Numbered from the stretch's first letter, positions 8,148-19,370 are shown. The stretch is 64,000 bases of DNA from Trabulsiella odontotermitis (GCF_030053895.1 NZ_CP125781.1:4586714-4650713); one strand, 5' to 3'. Notes: generated by a model not told the origin, from the letters alone. Program-made: numbers and translations.

Positions 8148-8151
8148 TACT

Positions 8152-8176
8152 AAGCGCGGCACTGTCCGCGCTTTTT
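8152..8176 (+). terminator. Terminator of engB
   Basis: AAGCGCGG and CCGCGCTT form a stem with a six-base loop followed by a T-rich tail, 5 bp after the engB stop codon. Confidence 0.85.
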
Positions 8177-8186
8177 CTTTGGCACA

Positions 8187-8295
8187 ATAAAAAACGCCCC
8201 AGTCACAAGTGACTGGGGCGGCTAAATATTCAGCCAAATCCGATTACGTGAAGTAAAAGGTCTGAAAGATAGAACATCTTACCTCTGTACCCTAC
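8187..8295 (-). ncRNA. spf: Spot 42 small RNA
   Basis: The minus strand from 8295 reads GTAGGGTACAGAGGTAAGAT and ends in the hairpin GCCCCAGTCACTTGTGACTGGGGC with a long T run, which is Spot 42 almost base for base; only the terminator loop differs from E. coli. Spot 42 is an Hfq-dependent RNA that represses galK and many secondary carbon-use genes when glucose is present. A -10 box (TAGAGT on the minus strand) lies at 8303-8308. A half-conserved CRP motif (TGTGAT with TAGAA) at about 8371-8387 agrees with its known repression by CRP-cAMP. The gene follows polA on the same strand, as in E. coli. Confidence 0.95.
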
Positions 8296-8442
8296 GCGAA
8301 TAACTCTACTCTTTTTTGTGCGCGTAACAAAGCACTTTTTGTAGTTTTTTTTCATTGTTTACATAGCAAATTCTAATAACCATCACAAAAAGCGATAAGT
8401 TATGTTGCTAAGTTACAAAAAATCGCGCTCAGGATAGTCTTT

Positions 8443-11229
8443 TTAGTGAGCCTGATCCCAGTTCGCTCCACTGCCCACTTCCACCAGCAGCGGAACATCC
8501 AACGTCGTACTGTTTTCCATCAGCTCGTGAATTTTCTTCGATACCGCCTCAAGCTCATCTTTATGCACTTCGAACACCAGTTCATCGTGTACCTGCATGA
8601 TCATACGCACGCGCGGCTGCTCTTTTTGCAGCCAGGCGTCCACGGCAATCATCGCACGCTTAATGATGTCTGCGGCGGTTCCCTGCATTGGCGCGTTAAT
8701 CGCAGCGCGTTCCGCACCGGCGCGACGCGCCGCGTTGCTGGATTTGATGTCCGGCAGATAGAGGCGACGCCCTTCCAGGGTTTCAACGTAGCCCATCTCT
8801 TTCGCCTGTGCACGAGTGCGCTCCATATATTCCAGTACGCCAGGGTAACGCTCGAAGTAGAGATCCATATACTTCTGCGACTCTTTGCGCGGGATATTGA
8901 GCTGACGGGACAAGCCAAACGCGCTCATGCCGTAGATCAGCCCAAAGTTGATCGCCTTCGCACTGCGACGCTGTTCGCTGCTGACACTCTCCAGCGGCAA
9001 ACCAAACACTTCCGCCGCCGTGGCGCGGTGAATGTCTTTACCCTCGGCAAATGCTTTCAGCAAACCCTTGTCGCGAGAGAGGTGCGCCATGATGCGCAAC
9101 TCAATCTGCGAGTAGTCGGCGGAAACAATCAGGTAGTCGTCCGGGGCAATAAATGCCTGACGGATGCGGCGCCCTTCATCATTACGCACAGGGATGTTTT
9201 GCAGGTTCGGATCGGTGGAAGATAAACGCCCGGTCGCTGTCACCGCCTGATGATAGGAGGTATGCACACGGCTGGTTTTCGGACTGATCATTAACGGCAG
9301 CTTATCGGTATAGGTCGATTTCAGCTTCGCCAGGCCGCGATATTCCAGAATCACTTTCGGCAGCGGGTAATCCAGCGCCAGCTCTTCCAGCACCTCTTCC
9401 GACGTCGACGGCGCGCCACCAGGCGTTTTCTTCAGCGGCTTGATGCCCTGTTTTTCAAACAGGATAGTCTGCAACTGCTTGGTAGAAGAGAGGTTAAACG
9501 GCTCTCCGGCGATGTCGTGTGCCTTTTGCTCCAGTTCGACCAGCCGTTTGGCTATCTCTTCGGAATGCTTGTGCAGCACCACAGGGTCGATTTTTACCCC
9601 GTTACGCTCAACGCGCGAAAGCACCGGCACCAGAGGCATTTCAATGTTCCGGAAGACATTCAGCGGCCCTTTGTCCAGCTGTAGTTTCGGCCACATTTTC
9701 AGGTGCAGTTGCAGGGTGACGTCTGCGTCTTCCGCTGCATAGCGACCCGCCTCTTCAAGCGCAATCTGATTAAAAGTGAGCTGATTTTTGCCCTTACCGG
9801 CAATCTCTTCAAAGGTGATGGTTTTATGTTTCAGCCAGCGATCGGAGAGGCTGTCCATGTCATGACGCCCCGCAACGCTGTCCAGCGTGTACGATTCCAG
9901 CATTGTGTCAAACGCAATACCGCGCAGTTCAATGCCGTAATTCTGCAGGATCCCCCGGTCGTATTTCAGGTTCTGCCCCACTTTCAGGCTCTTTTCGTCT
10001 TCCAGAAGCGGTTTTAATAATTCCAGTACCCGATCGCGTGGGATCTGCGCTGGCGCGTCGAGATAATCATGGGCGACCGGCACATACGCGGCAACACCAG
10101 GTTCCGTCGCAAACGAGAGCCCGACCATATTGGCGCTGACGTTATCCAGACTGTCTGTTTCGGTATCGAAAGCAAAGAGCGGCGCTTCCTTCAGTTTTTC
10201 GATCCAGCTTTTGAGCGTCTCTTCATCAAGGATAGTGACATAATGTTCGGCTGACAGCGTGGAGGCAGGCGCTTCAGGCTCAGCCTCGATCACCAGCGTT
10301 TCCTGTGGTTTTGTCGCAGGTCTGGCGCCTTTGGCCTGCAACCACTTACCCGCTTCGACGTCTGCCGTCCAGCGTTTGAATTCATATTTCCTGAACAGGC
10401 TCAGCAACTCATCGGCGATCGGCTGCTGGACTTCCAGCTGTTCACAGGTCAGCTCCAGTTCAACATCTGTCTTGATGGTGGCCAACTGGTAAGAGAGTCG
10501 GGCCATCTCTTCATTCTGTTGCAACTTCGCCGCCATAGTTTTCGCGCCACGGAAGGTCAGCCCGGCGATTTTTTCCGGCTCAGCAAACAGCGTATCCAGA
10601 CCGCCTAAGCCCTGCAGCAACGCCTGTGCTGTTTTTTCGCCAACGCCCGGCACGCCAGGGATGTTATCTGAGGAATCCCCCATCAGCGCGAGGAAATCAA
10701 TAATCAGCTCCGGCGGCACGCCATACTTCGTTACCACCTCTTCAGGGCCAAGGATAGTGTTGGTCATGGTATTGATAAGCGTGATACCAGGCGTGACCAG
10801 CTGGGCCATGTCTTTATCGCCGGTGCTGATCAGCACCGGGCGGCCAATTTTTTCGGCTTCGCGCGCCAGAGTGCCGATAACGTCATCCGCTTCTACACCG
10901 GAGACCGCCATCAGCGGTAATCCCATCGCTTTTACCATTGCATGCAGCGGTTCGATCTGCGCACGCAGATCGTCCGGCATTGGCGGGCGATGTGATTTGT
11001 AATGTTCAAACAGTTCGTCACGGAAGGTTTTTCCCTTCGCATCAAAGACCACTGCCGCATGGGTTGGTTGATATTGCATGATCAGGCTGCGCAACATGTT
11101 CAGCACACCATACATCGCTCCGGTGGGTTCGCCTGCACTGTTCGTCAGCGGAGGAAACGCATGATACGCCCGGTAGAGGTAGGAAGAGCCATCAACAAGA
11201 ATGAGTGGGTTTTGAGGGATCTGAACCAT
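8443..11229 (-). CDS. polA: DNA polymerase I
   Basis: DNA polymerase I removes RNA primers, fills gaps and takes part in repair. The 928-residue protein has the three standard domains: a 5'-3' nuclease (about 1-323; GDSSDNIPGVPGVGEKTA helix-hairpin region), a 3'-5' proofreading domain with FDTETDSLD holding the two metal-binding acids near 355 and 357, and the polymerase with motif A DYSQIELR, motif B RRSAKAINFGLIYG and motif C QVHDELVFEV. An ATG three codons further upstream also exists (MEIMVQ); I chose the second, as in the family. Stand-alone gene, expressed toward spf. Confidence 0.98.
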   Translation of the reverse strand: MVQIPQNPLILVDGSSYLYRAYHAFPPLTNSAGEPTGAMYGVLNMLRSLIMQYQPTHAAVVFDAKGKTFRDELFEHYKSHRPPMPDDLRAQIEPLHAMVKAMGLPLMAVSGVEADDVIGTLAREAEKIGRPVLISTGDKDMAQLVTPGITLINTMTNTILGPEEVVTKYGVPPELIIDFLALMGDSSDNIPGVPGVGEKTAQALLQGLGGLDTLFAEPEKIAGLTFRGAKTMAAKLQQNEEMARLSYQLATIKTDVELELTCEQLEVQQPIADELLSLFRKYEFKRWTADVEAGKWLQAKGARPATKPQETLVIEAEPEAPASTLSAEHYVTILDEETLKSWIEKLKEAPLFAFDTETDSLDNVSANMVGLSFATEPGVAAYVPVAHDYLDAPAQIPRDRVLELLKPLLEDEKSLKVGQNLKYDRGILQNYGIELRGIAFDTMLESYTLDSVAGRHDMDSLSDRWLKHKTITFEEIAGKGKNQLTFNQIALEEAGRYAAEDADVTLQLHLKMWPKLQLDKGPLNVFRNIEMPLVPVLSRVERNGVKIDPVVLHKHSEEIAKRLVELEQKAHDIAGEPFNLSSTKQLQTILFEKQGIKPLKKTPGGAPSTSEEVLEELALDYPLPKVILEYRGLAKLKSTYTDKLPLMISPKTSRVHTSYHQAVTATGRLSSTDPNLQNIPVRNDEGRRIRQAFIAPDDYLIVSADYSQIELRIMAHLSRDKGLLKAFAEGKDIHRATAAEVFGLPLESVSSEQRRSAKAINFGLIYGMSAFGLSRQLNIPRKESQKYMDLYFERYPGVLEYMERTRAQAKEMGYVETLEGRRLYLPDIKSSNAARRAGAERAAINAPMQGTAADIIKRAMIAVDAWLQKEQPRVRMIMQVHDELVFEVHKDELEAVSKKIHELMENSTTLDVPLLVEVGSGANWDQAH

Positions 11230-11238
11230 AATTTCCAT

Positions 11239-11624
11239 GCCTGTTTTTCAGAATAGGGGTAAAGGATGCCACAGACAGACTGAAAACATGAATTTTTCGC
11301 CGTAATTGTTGAGAAGTTTTGCAGATCCAGAAGATCGCTCGCAAAACTCGCCTGTGGATAAGTTTGTGTATAGATTTGTGATGACTAATAAAACCATAGT
11401 CACAACGTCACGAGGGATTAAATTAAGTCAAATATTTCAATAAATTACAATATGATCAACCCGCTATAAAACAAAACGATGACAATTTGTTCCATGTGGA
11501 TATAAGTAATATTTATTTTTCTCGCCCGCGAAGCCCCATCATAGTGTGCATTTTCTGATAAAATCAGCCCCTTGTGCCGGTACTCTGTGCACGTTATGTG
11601 GCTAACTATCTGAAATAATGAACT
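11239..11624. promoter_or_regulatory. Divergent polA-yihG region with DnaA-type boxes
   Basis: 386 bp without a gene, AT-rich, carrying the promoters of polA (minus) and yihG (plus). TGTGGATAA at 11353-11361 is a perfect DnaA box (TTATCCACA on the minus strand), and TGTGGATAT near 11494 is a near match. Whether DnaA acts on polA here cannot be told from sequence. Confidence 0.5.
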
Positions 11625-12533
11625 ATGTCGAGATTACTCGCTTCTGTAACGCTCCTGTTTAGCGTTATTCTTACTATTCTGGTCACAGTGCTGTGTTCCG
11701 TGCCAATCATCCTTGCCGGGATGATTAAACTTCTTTTGCCCATTCCCGCCGTCTGGCGTTCGATCTCCGCTTTTTGCAACTTCATGATGTACTGCTGGTG
11801 TGAAGGTCTGGCGATGCTATTGCACCTCAATCCGTGGCTAAAATGGGATATCGAAGGGCTTGAAGGGCTGAATAAAAAAAACTGGTATCTACTGATTTGT
11901 AACCATCACAGCTGGGCTGATATCGTGGTCCTGTGCGTGTTGTTTCGCAAGCATATTCCGATGAATAAATACTTCCTGAAACAGCAGCTGGCGTGGGTGC
12001 CTTTTATCGGTCTCGCGTGTTGGGCGCTGGATATGCCTTTTATGCGTCGGTATTCCAGAAGCTATCTGATTCGTCATCCGGAACGTCGTGGGAAAGATGT
12101 TGAAACCACGCGCCGTTCGTGTGAGAAATTTCGCGCGCATCCCACAACGATTGTGAATTTTGTGGAAGGCTCCCGCTTTACGGAAGAGAAAAAACACCAG
12201 ACGCGCTCGCCATATAATAACCTGTTACCACCCAAAGCGGCGGGCATTGCCATGGCGTTAAATGTACTGGGCTCGCAATTCGATAAGCTGTTAAACGTCA
12301 CGCTGTGCTACCCGGAAAATGATAAAACGCCATTCTTCGATATGATTTCCGGTCGGTTAACGCGGATCGTTGTGCGCATCAATATGGAGCCCGTGGCCGG
12401 AGATTTGCACGGTGACTACGTTAACGATAAGAACTTTAAGCGCCGTTTCCAGCTGTGGCTGAATACCTTGTGGAACGAAAAAGATATTCAGATAGAAGCA
12501 ATTAAATCTACCTGTAAAAACGCCGGTCAATGA
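11625..12533 (+). CDS. yihG: YihG, inner-membrane acyltransferase of the PlsC family
   Basis: Membrane-bound acyltransferase of the 1-acylglycerol-3-phosphate acyltransferase family; the E. coli protein has been described as an LPAAT that adds vaccenoyl chains and affects swarming. 302 residues. A hydrophobic N-terminus (about 5-40) is followed by the catalytic HX4D motif NHHSWAD at 93-99 (H94, D99) and the substrate motif FVEGSRFT. The last residues (NAGQ) are encoded inside the terminator stem at 12520-12540. In K-12 yihF lies between dsbA and yihG; here the two genes converge with a 12 bp gap. Confidence 0.93.
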   Translation: MSRLLASVTLLFSVILTILVTVLCSVPIILAGMIKLLLPIPAVWRSISAFCNFMMYCWCEGLAMLLHLNPWLKWDIEGLEGLNKKNWYLLICNHHSWADIVVLCVLFRKHIPMNKYFLKQQLAWVPFIGLACWALDMPFMRRYSRSYLIRHPERRGKDVETTRRSCEKFRAHPTTIVNFVEGSRFTEEKKHQTRSPYNNLLPPKAAGIAMALNVLGSQFDKLLNVTLCYPENDKTPFFDMISGRLTRIVVRINMEPVAGDLHGDYVNDKNFKRRFQLWLNTLWNEKDIQIEAIKSTCKNAGQ

Positions 12534-12547
12534 CCGGCGTTTTTTTT
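12520..12547. terminator. Shared terminator of yihG and dsbA
   Basis: ACGCCGGTCA and TGACCGGCGT form a perfect 10 bp stem with a single-base gap, followed by eight T on the plus strand and preceded by five A, so it can end both converging transcripts. The yihG stop codon (12531-12533) is within the stem. Confidence 0.9.
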
Positions 12548-13169
12548 ATTTCTTCTCAACCAGCTGTTTCGCTGTGTCGGCATACTGCTGAACGAAAATA
12601 TCCATGCTGCTGGTATCCATGCCCTGCGGATTCAGCTGATATTTACCGTTGACGAACATCGCCGGAACGCCCTGCAGCTGGAAATCCGCCGCTGCTTTTT
12701 CCTGCTGAGCAACCAGAGATTTCACCACAAAGCTGTTCCACGCTGCGTCATATTCTTCGCCTTTCACGCCAGCATCAATGAAGACTTTACGGATATCTGC
12801 GGCACTTTGCACAATCTGAGTTTTCTGCACAGCTTCAAACATCGGTGCGGTGATTTTATCTTCTACGCCCAGCGCCATCGCGACAGCCCATGCCTGGGTC
12901 ATCTCTTTACCCAACGGTCCGAGGAATTCGACGTGATATTTGGTCATTTTGGTGCCTTCCGGCAGCTTTTTCTTCACGGTATCGGAAACGTGGAGCACTT
13001 CCTCAAACTGGTAGCAGTGCGGGCAATAAAAGGAGAAGAACTCGAGTACCTGAGGCTCTCCTGCAACCGGTTTATCGAGGGTAGTGTATTGTTTACCGTC
13101 GGTGATCTGCGCTGCGGATGCGCTAAATGCCAGAATCATACCGGCCAGCGCCAGCCAAATTTTATTCAT
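12546..13169 (-). CDS. dsbA: Periplasmic thiol:disulfide oxidoreductase DsbA
   Basis: DsbA introduces disulfide bonds into exported proteins in the periplasm and is reoxidised by DsbB. 207 residues. A signal peptide (MNKIWLALAGMILAFSASA, cleaved before AQITDGK) is followed by the thioredoxin-fold active site CPHC at residues 49-52 (SFYCPHCYQF) and the conserved cis-proline loop (QGVPAMFVNGKY). One residue shorter than E. coli. It lies 27 bp downstream of srkA and is probably co-transcribed with it; in E. coli the Cpx envelope-stress system induces both. Confidence 0.98.
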   Translation of the reverse strand: MNKIWLALAGMILAFSASAAQITDGKQYTTLDKPVAGEPQVLEFFSFYCPHCYQFEEVLHVSDTVKKKLPEGTKMTKYHVEFLGPLGKEMTQAWAVAMALGVEDKITAPMFEAVQKTQIVQSAADIRKVFIDAGVKGEEYDAAWNSFVVKSLVAQQEKAAADFQLQGVPAMFVNGKYQLNPQGMDTSSMDIFVQQYADTAKQLVEKK

Positions 13170-13196
13170 GATGTCATTCTCTCCTGAAATATCAAA

Positions 13197-14183
13197 TTAA
13201 TACATTGGCGTTAATTGAAGAGGGGGTTCTTGCAGAACCTTCACCTGCTCGATAAAAGTTGCAGTCTGCTTACGCCAGTAATCTTCCCCGGTTAACCACG
13301 GAAAATTTCTGGAAAATGCAGGATCGTCCCAGCGTCTGATCAACCATGCCAGATAGTAAACCATACGCATGGCACGTAAAGGTTCGATGAGGGCGATCTC
13401 ATCGGTATTGAACGCGTTAAATTCTTCATACGCTTCAATAATCATTTCCAGTTGCATGCGCTGTTCGGCTCTGTCACCGTTTAGCAGCATCCATAAATCC
13501 TGTACAGCCGGACCGTTGCGGGCATCGTCGAGATCCACAAATAATGGGCCATCGTGCCAGAGAATATTTCCCGCATGGCAATCGCCATGTAAACGCAGGG
13601 TAGTAAACCGACCATGCCACTGCGCCATGACGGCATCAATGAGCGAATCGGTTGCAGCAAGAAAGGCGGCTTTTAAGCCGCGAGGAATAAGGAGCGCAGT
13701 TTCGAAAATCTGGCGTGGCTCAATCAGATACTCCTTAACACCAATATCCGGCCGGGCCGCGAAGCGTTTTTTACGCCCCGTTTGATGTATCCGGCCAAGA
13801 TAACGTCCTACCCATTCCATTTGGTCGAGATTATCCGATTCAAACTGGCGTCCACCGAGGCTGGGAAATATGGCGTAATAAAAGCCCTCATGCGTCAGCA
13901 GGCTTTGATGGTTAAAGATGAGCGGTGCGGCAACAGGAACATCATCCTGCTGCAACTCCAGCGCAAACTGATGCTCTTCAAGGATTTGCTCTGCGGACCA
14001 GCGTTCAGGACGATAAAACTTCACCACGTAGCGGTGGCGATCTTCATCCTGGAATTGATAGACACGGTTCTCATAACTGTTCAAAGGTGTGAGACCGGAA
14101 TCCACCCGAATCCCCTGTTCAAACAGCGCATCCATGATGGTATCCGGGTGAAGTGTCTGGAATGTAAAAGCCTTGTCGTTCAT
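13197..14183 (-). CDS. srkA: Stress response kinase A (RdoA/YihE), Ser/Thr kinase
   Basis: Cytoplasmic serine/threonine kinase with an aminoglycoside-phosphotransferase fold, reported in E. coli to protect against MazEF-dependent death and to be part of the Cpx regulon. 328 residues, as in E. coli. The catalytic loop LHGDCHAGNILW and the metal-binding FVDLDDARNG are intact; the nucleotide-binding N-lobe holds YRPERWSAEQILEEH. It precedes dsbA closely. An alternative name is yihE. Confidence 0.95.
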   Translation of the reverse strand: MNDKAFTFQTLHPDTIMDALFEQGIRVDSGLTPLNSYENRVYQFQDEDRHRYVVKFYRPERWSAEQILEEHQFALELQQDDVPVAAPLIFNHQSLLTHEGFYYAIFPSLGGRQFESDNLDQMEWVGRYLGRIHQTGRKKRFAARPDIGVKEYLIEPRQIFETALLIPRGLKAAFLAATDSLIDAVMAQWHGRFTTLRLHGDCHAGNILWHDGPLFVDLDDARNGPAVQDLWMLLNGDRAEQRMQLEMIIEAYEEFNAFNTDEIALIEPLRAMRMVYYLAWLIRRWDDPAFSRNFPWLTGEDYWRKQTATFIEQVKVLQEPPLQLTPMY

Positions 14184-14257
14184 CCTGATTCCGAAAACAA
14201 TACGAATAATTCAGGATATCATTTCACAGCAATTTCGGTGGCTCTGCTTACAAGGTT

Positions 14258-14527
14258 TTACTCTTTAATAACGCCGCGGGCGCGTAACAGCGCCGTTTTG
14301 AAATCTTCTTCGTAATCTTTTTGAATACCGGGAATGACGGCATCTTTGCTGGAGTCGCGCATTTTCAGGTGATAGATCAGAATATCATCGGATAAATCAG
14401 CCAGTTCACCGTCATAACCTGACTCCTTTGCCAGTTTCTGCAAAAATTGCATAAGATTCAGTTCCGGCTCTTTTTGCCAGGCTGGCTGGAGGAGTTCAAT
14501 AACTTCGTTCAGACGTTTACATTTCAT
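14258..14527 (-). CDS. yihD: Conserved small protein YihD
   Basis: An 89-residue soluble protein of the YihD family (DUF1040), nearly the same as in E. coli, with no known function. It is mostly helical and rich in charged residues, without a signal peptide or membrane segment. An open frame extends further upstream, but the family start MKCKRLNEVI and a ribosome site (AGGAGCACGACC) support the ATG at 14525-14527. It is divergent from mobA and upstream of srkA on the same strand, with a 74 bp gap. Confidence 0.93.
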   Translation of the reverse strand: MKCKRLNEVIELLQPAWQKEPELNLMQFLQKLAKESGYDGELADLSDDILIYHLKMRDSSKDAVIPGIQKDYEEDFKTALLRARGVIKE

Positions 14528-14596
14528 GGTCGTGCTCCTTACTCTTGAGAGAGACACGGTAACAGGGTCAATCCCACAATAAAAGAGGCGATACTG

Positions 14597-15184
14597 GTGA
14601 ATGCATTGGGACCGGTGACCGGGGTGGTACTGGCAGGCGGAAAAGCGTCGCGCATGGGTGGTCAGGATAAAGGATTGTTGATGCTGAACGGCAAACCACT
14701 TTGGAAGCATGTCGCGGATACGCTGGCACCGCAGGTCTCGTCCGTGGTCATTAGCGCTAACCGTAATCTGGAAACCTATCAGGAAAGCGGTCTTCCGGTT
14801 ATTCAGGACAGTCTGGTGGATTACCCCGGACCGCTAGCGGGTATGCTTTCGGTAATGCAACAATGCAGCGGTACTGAATGGTTCCTTTTTTGCCCTTGCG
14901 ATACTCCTTATATTCCTCAGACATTGTTTGTAAGTCTGCAGGATAAACGACATGATGCGCCTGTTGTATGGGTTCACGATGGTGAACGCGATCATCCTGC
15001 CATCGCATTAATGCATCGCCGTGTTATTCCGAATCTGGAAGCTTATCTGGCGCGAGGTGAGCGCAGAGTAATGGTTTTCATGCGTGAAACCGGTGGGCAT
15101 AGCGTGGATTTCAGTCACGTCAAAGCAGCGTTTGTGAACGTGAATACCCCGGAAGATCTGGTCCGCTGGCAGGAGCAGACATGA
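14597..15184 (+). CDS. mobA: Molybdenum cofactor guanylyltransferase
   Basis: MobA joins GMP to molybdopterin to make the bis-MGD cofactor for DMSO-reductase-family enzymes such as nitrate and formate dehydrogenases. 195 residues with the nucleotidyltransferase signature LAGGKASRMGG at 12-22, then QDKGLLMLNGKPLW, the metal motif FCPCDTPYIP, and VNVNTPEDL near the C-terminus. The stop overlaps the start of mobB (ATGA), so the two are translationally coupled. It is less conserved with K-12 than its neighbours (for example in the 26-75 and 145-165 parts), but all motifs are intact. Confidence 0.96.
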   Translation: MNALGPVTGVVLAGGKASRMGGQDKGLLMLNGKPLWKHVADTLAPQVSSVVISANRNLETYQESGLPVIQDSLVDYPGPLAGMLSVMQQCSGTEWFLFCPCDTPYIPQTLFVSLQDKRHDAPVVWVHDGERDHPAIALMHRRVIPNLEAYLARGERRVMVFMRETGGHSVDFSHVKAAFVNVNTPEDLVRWQEQT

Positions 15185-15690
15185 TCCCCTTACTAGCGGT
15201 TGCAGCCTGGAGCGGAACAGGGAAAACCACACTACTCAAAAAACTTATTCCTGTATTGTGTGCAGCCGGTGTGCGTCCCGGGCTGATAAAACATACGCAT
15301 CACGATATGGATGTCGATAAGCCTGGTAAAGACAGTTATGAATTACGCAAGGCAGGCGCCGCACAAACGATTGTGGCCAGCGCACAGCGCTGGGCGCTTA
15401 TGACCGAAACACCGGAAGAACCAGAGCTGGATCTTACCTGGCTCGTCAGCAGAATGGATGCCTCAACGCTGGATCTGGTACTCGTTGAAGGATTTAAGCA
15501 CGAAGCAGTGGCTAAAATAGTGCTTTTCAGAGAAGGTGGCGGACACGATGCGAAAGAATTAGTACTGGATGAGCATGTGATTGCCGTCGCCAGCGATATT
15601 CCTCTGGCGCTTCAGGTACCGGTTCTGGATTTAAACAGCATTGATGAGATTGCTGCGTTCATTCTGGAATGGTTAGAGCAACAACGCTGA
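15181..15690 (+). CDS. mobB: Molybdopterin-guanine dinucleotide adapter GTPase MobB
   Basis: GTP-binding partner of MobA; not essential for cofactor synthesis but raises its efficiency. 169 residues with a Walker A loop (WSGTGKTTLLKKL, P-loop at 11-16), the conserved TRHD-like segment LIKHTHHDMDVDKPGKDSYELRKAG (key residues H37-D45), and LVEGFKHE. It overlaps mobA by four bases and ends 24 bp before the rRNA operon terminator, with which it converges. The immediate contact with a 5S gene is the rrnA arrangement of K-12. Confidence 0.95.
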   Translation: MIPLLAVAAWSGTGKTTLLKKLIPVLCAAGVRPGLIKHTHHDMDVDKPGKDSYELRKAGAAQTIVASAQRWALMTETPEEPELDLTWLVSRMDASTLDLVLVEGFKHEAVAKIVLFREGGGHDAKELVLDEHVIAVASDIPLALQVPVLDLNSIDEIAAFILEWLEQQR

Positions 15691-15713
15691 AGGATTTTTA
15701 ACGGACAAAAACG

Positions 15714-15740
15714 CAAAAAGGCCATCCTTCCGGATGGCCT
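15714..15740 (-). terminator. rRNA operon terminator (T1 type)
   Basis: On the minus strand AGGCCATCC-GGAA-GGATGGCCT is followed by TTTTTGCGTTTTTG, the same design as E. coli rrn T1 terminators. It lies 14 bp after the 5S gene; no tRNA gene lies between, in contrast to rrnC of K-12, which carries Asp and Trp tRNAs there. Confidence 0.9.
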
Positions 15741-15753
15741 CTTCACGTAATTA

Positions 15754-15873
15754 ATGCCTGGCAGTGTCCTACTCTCACATGGGGAAGCCCCACACTACCA
15801 TCGGCGCTACGGCGTTTCACTTCTGAGTTCGGCATGGGGTCAGGTGGGACCACCGCGCTAAAGCCGCCAGGCA
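15754..15873 (-). rRNA. rrf: 5S ribosomal RNA
   Basis: 120 bases that begin TGCCTGGCGGC and end GCCAGGCAT on the minus strand, with the conserved core CCGAACTCAGAAGTGAAACG. The first and last nine bases pair into the terminal stem. A few differences from E. coli (TTTAGCGCGG in helix I/II and CTTCCCC) are compensated or in loops. Last gene of the operon. Confidence 0.97.
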
Positions 15874-15886
15874 AATTCTTGTGCTC

Positions 15887-16008
15887 AGTACGCAATAATT
15901 TATCGCATCCGCTGCGTTGGCTGCGCTCGTAAACTCAGTCACATACTTCTGTATGCTCCTTCCTTTCCTTCGCTTGCCGCCTTGCCGCTGCGCAAACTAT
16001 TGCCTACT
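15887..16008. repeat. ERIC element inside the 23S-5S spacer
   Basis: 122 bp matching the enterobacterial repetitive intergenic consensus: GCGTTGGCTGCGCTCG, CAGTCACATACTTCTGTATG with its central hairpin, and CGCTTGCCGCCTTGC all occur in the consensus order. The ends form a terminal inverted repeat (AGTACGCAATAATT at 15887-15900 against AACTATTGCCTACT at 15995-16008, 12 of 14 paired). Outside it the spacer resumes the usual E. coli-like sequence. The element would be transcribed as part of the pre-rRNA and removed during processing. Confidence 0.88.
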
Positions 16009-16060
16009 CTGAATCAATGCTGAAAATCTGTCTCTCACGCCAAAACATCTTCGGCGTTGT

Positions 16061-18973
<2,913 letters not shown>

Positions 18974-19294
18974 TCACAACCCGAAGATGTCTTGTTCTGT
19001 CCGGCTTGTTGCGCGTCGTGAATACTGTGTTGTTCCGTACTCGCGATGCTCATGGACATTAAGTCCACTGCGCTCGCTACGTGCGGTACGCCTTGTCTTC
19101 ACTTCGCTCACATCACCTCTGACAGTGTTGTCTTCTGATTGCGAAAATTTGAGAGACTCGAACACACATAAACTGTGTGTCGTTTCAATTTTCAGCTTGA
19201 TCCAGATTTTTAAAGAGCAAATATCTCAAACGTGACTCACTGAGTCAGTTTTGAGATATCAGTGGGCAACGCCTTTCACACATTACCGCGCAAG
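18974..19294 (-). other. tRNA-Glu to 23S spacer with a hairpin-forming insertion
   Basis: 321 bases, longer than the roughly 190 I recall for the matching rrnC spacer of K-12. Both ends look standard: CATCTTCGGGTTGTGA next to 23S, and the boxA-like TTGCTCTTTAAAAATCTGG at 19202-19220 (minus strand). Between about 18990 and 19132 lies a block of about 140 bp not expected in E. coli, centred on a long imperfect hairpin at 19036-19090 (CGTAC...GTACG ends; TGGAC-ATTAA-GTCCA top). It resembles ERIC in design (GCGCTCGC, central palindrome) but I cannot match it to ERIC. Confidence 0.65.
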
Positions 19295-19370
19295 TGGCGT
19301 CCCCTAGGGGATTCGAACCCCTGTTACCGCCGTGAAAGGGCGGTGTCCTGGGCCTCTAGACGAAGGGGAC
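19295..19370 (-). tRNA. gltU: tRNA-Glu (anticodon TTC)
   Basis: 76 bases including the encoded CCA. Acceptor stem GTCCCCT/AGGGGAC, anticodon stem CCGCC/GGCGG with loop CTTTCAC (anticodon TTC, at 19334-19336 on the complement), and T arm AGGGGTTCGAATCCCCT are all intact. The single glutamate tRNA in the 16S-23S spacer is the rrnB/C/E/G type; rrnA of K-12 carries Ile and Ala tRNAs. The symbol follows the rrnC upstream context (yieP, hsrA) and is otherwise arbitrary. Confidence 0.96.
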
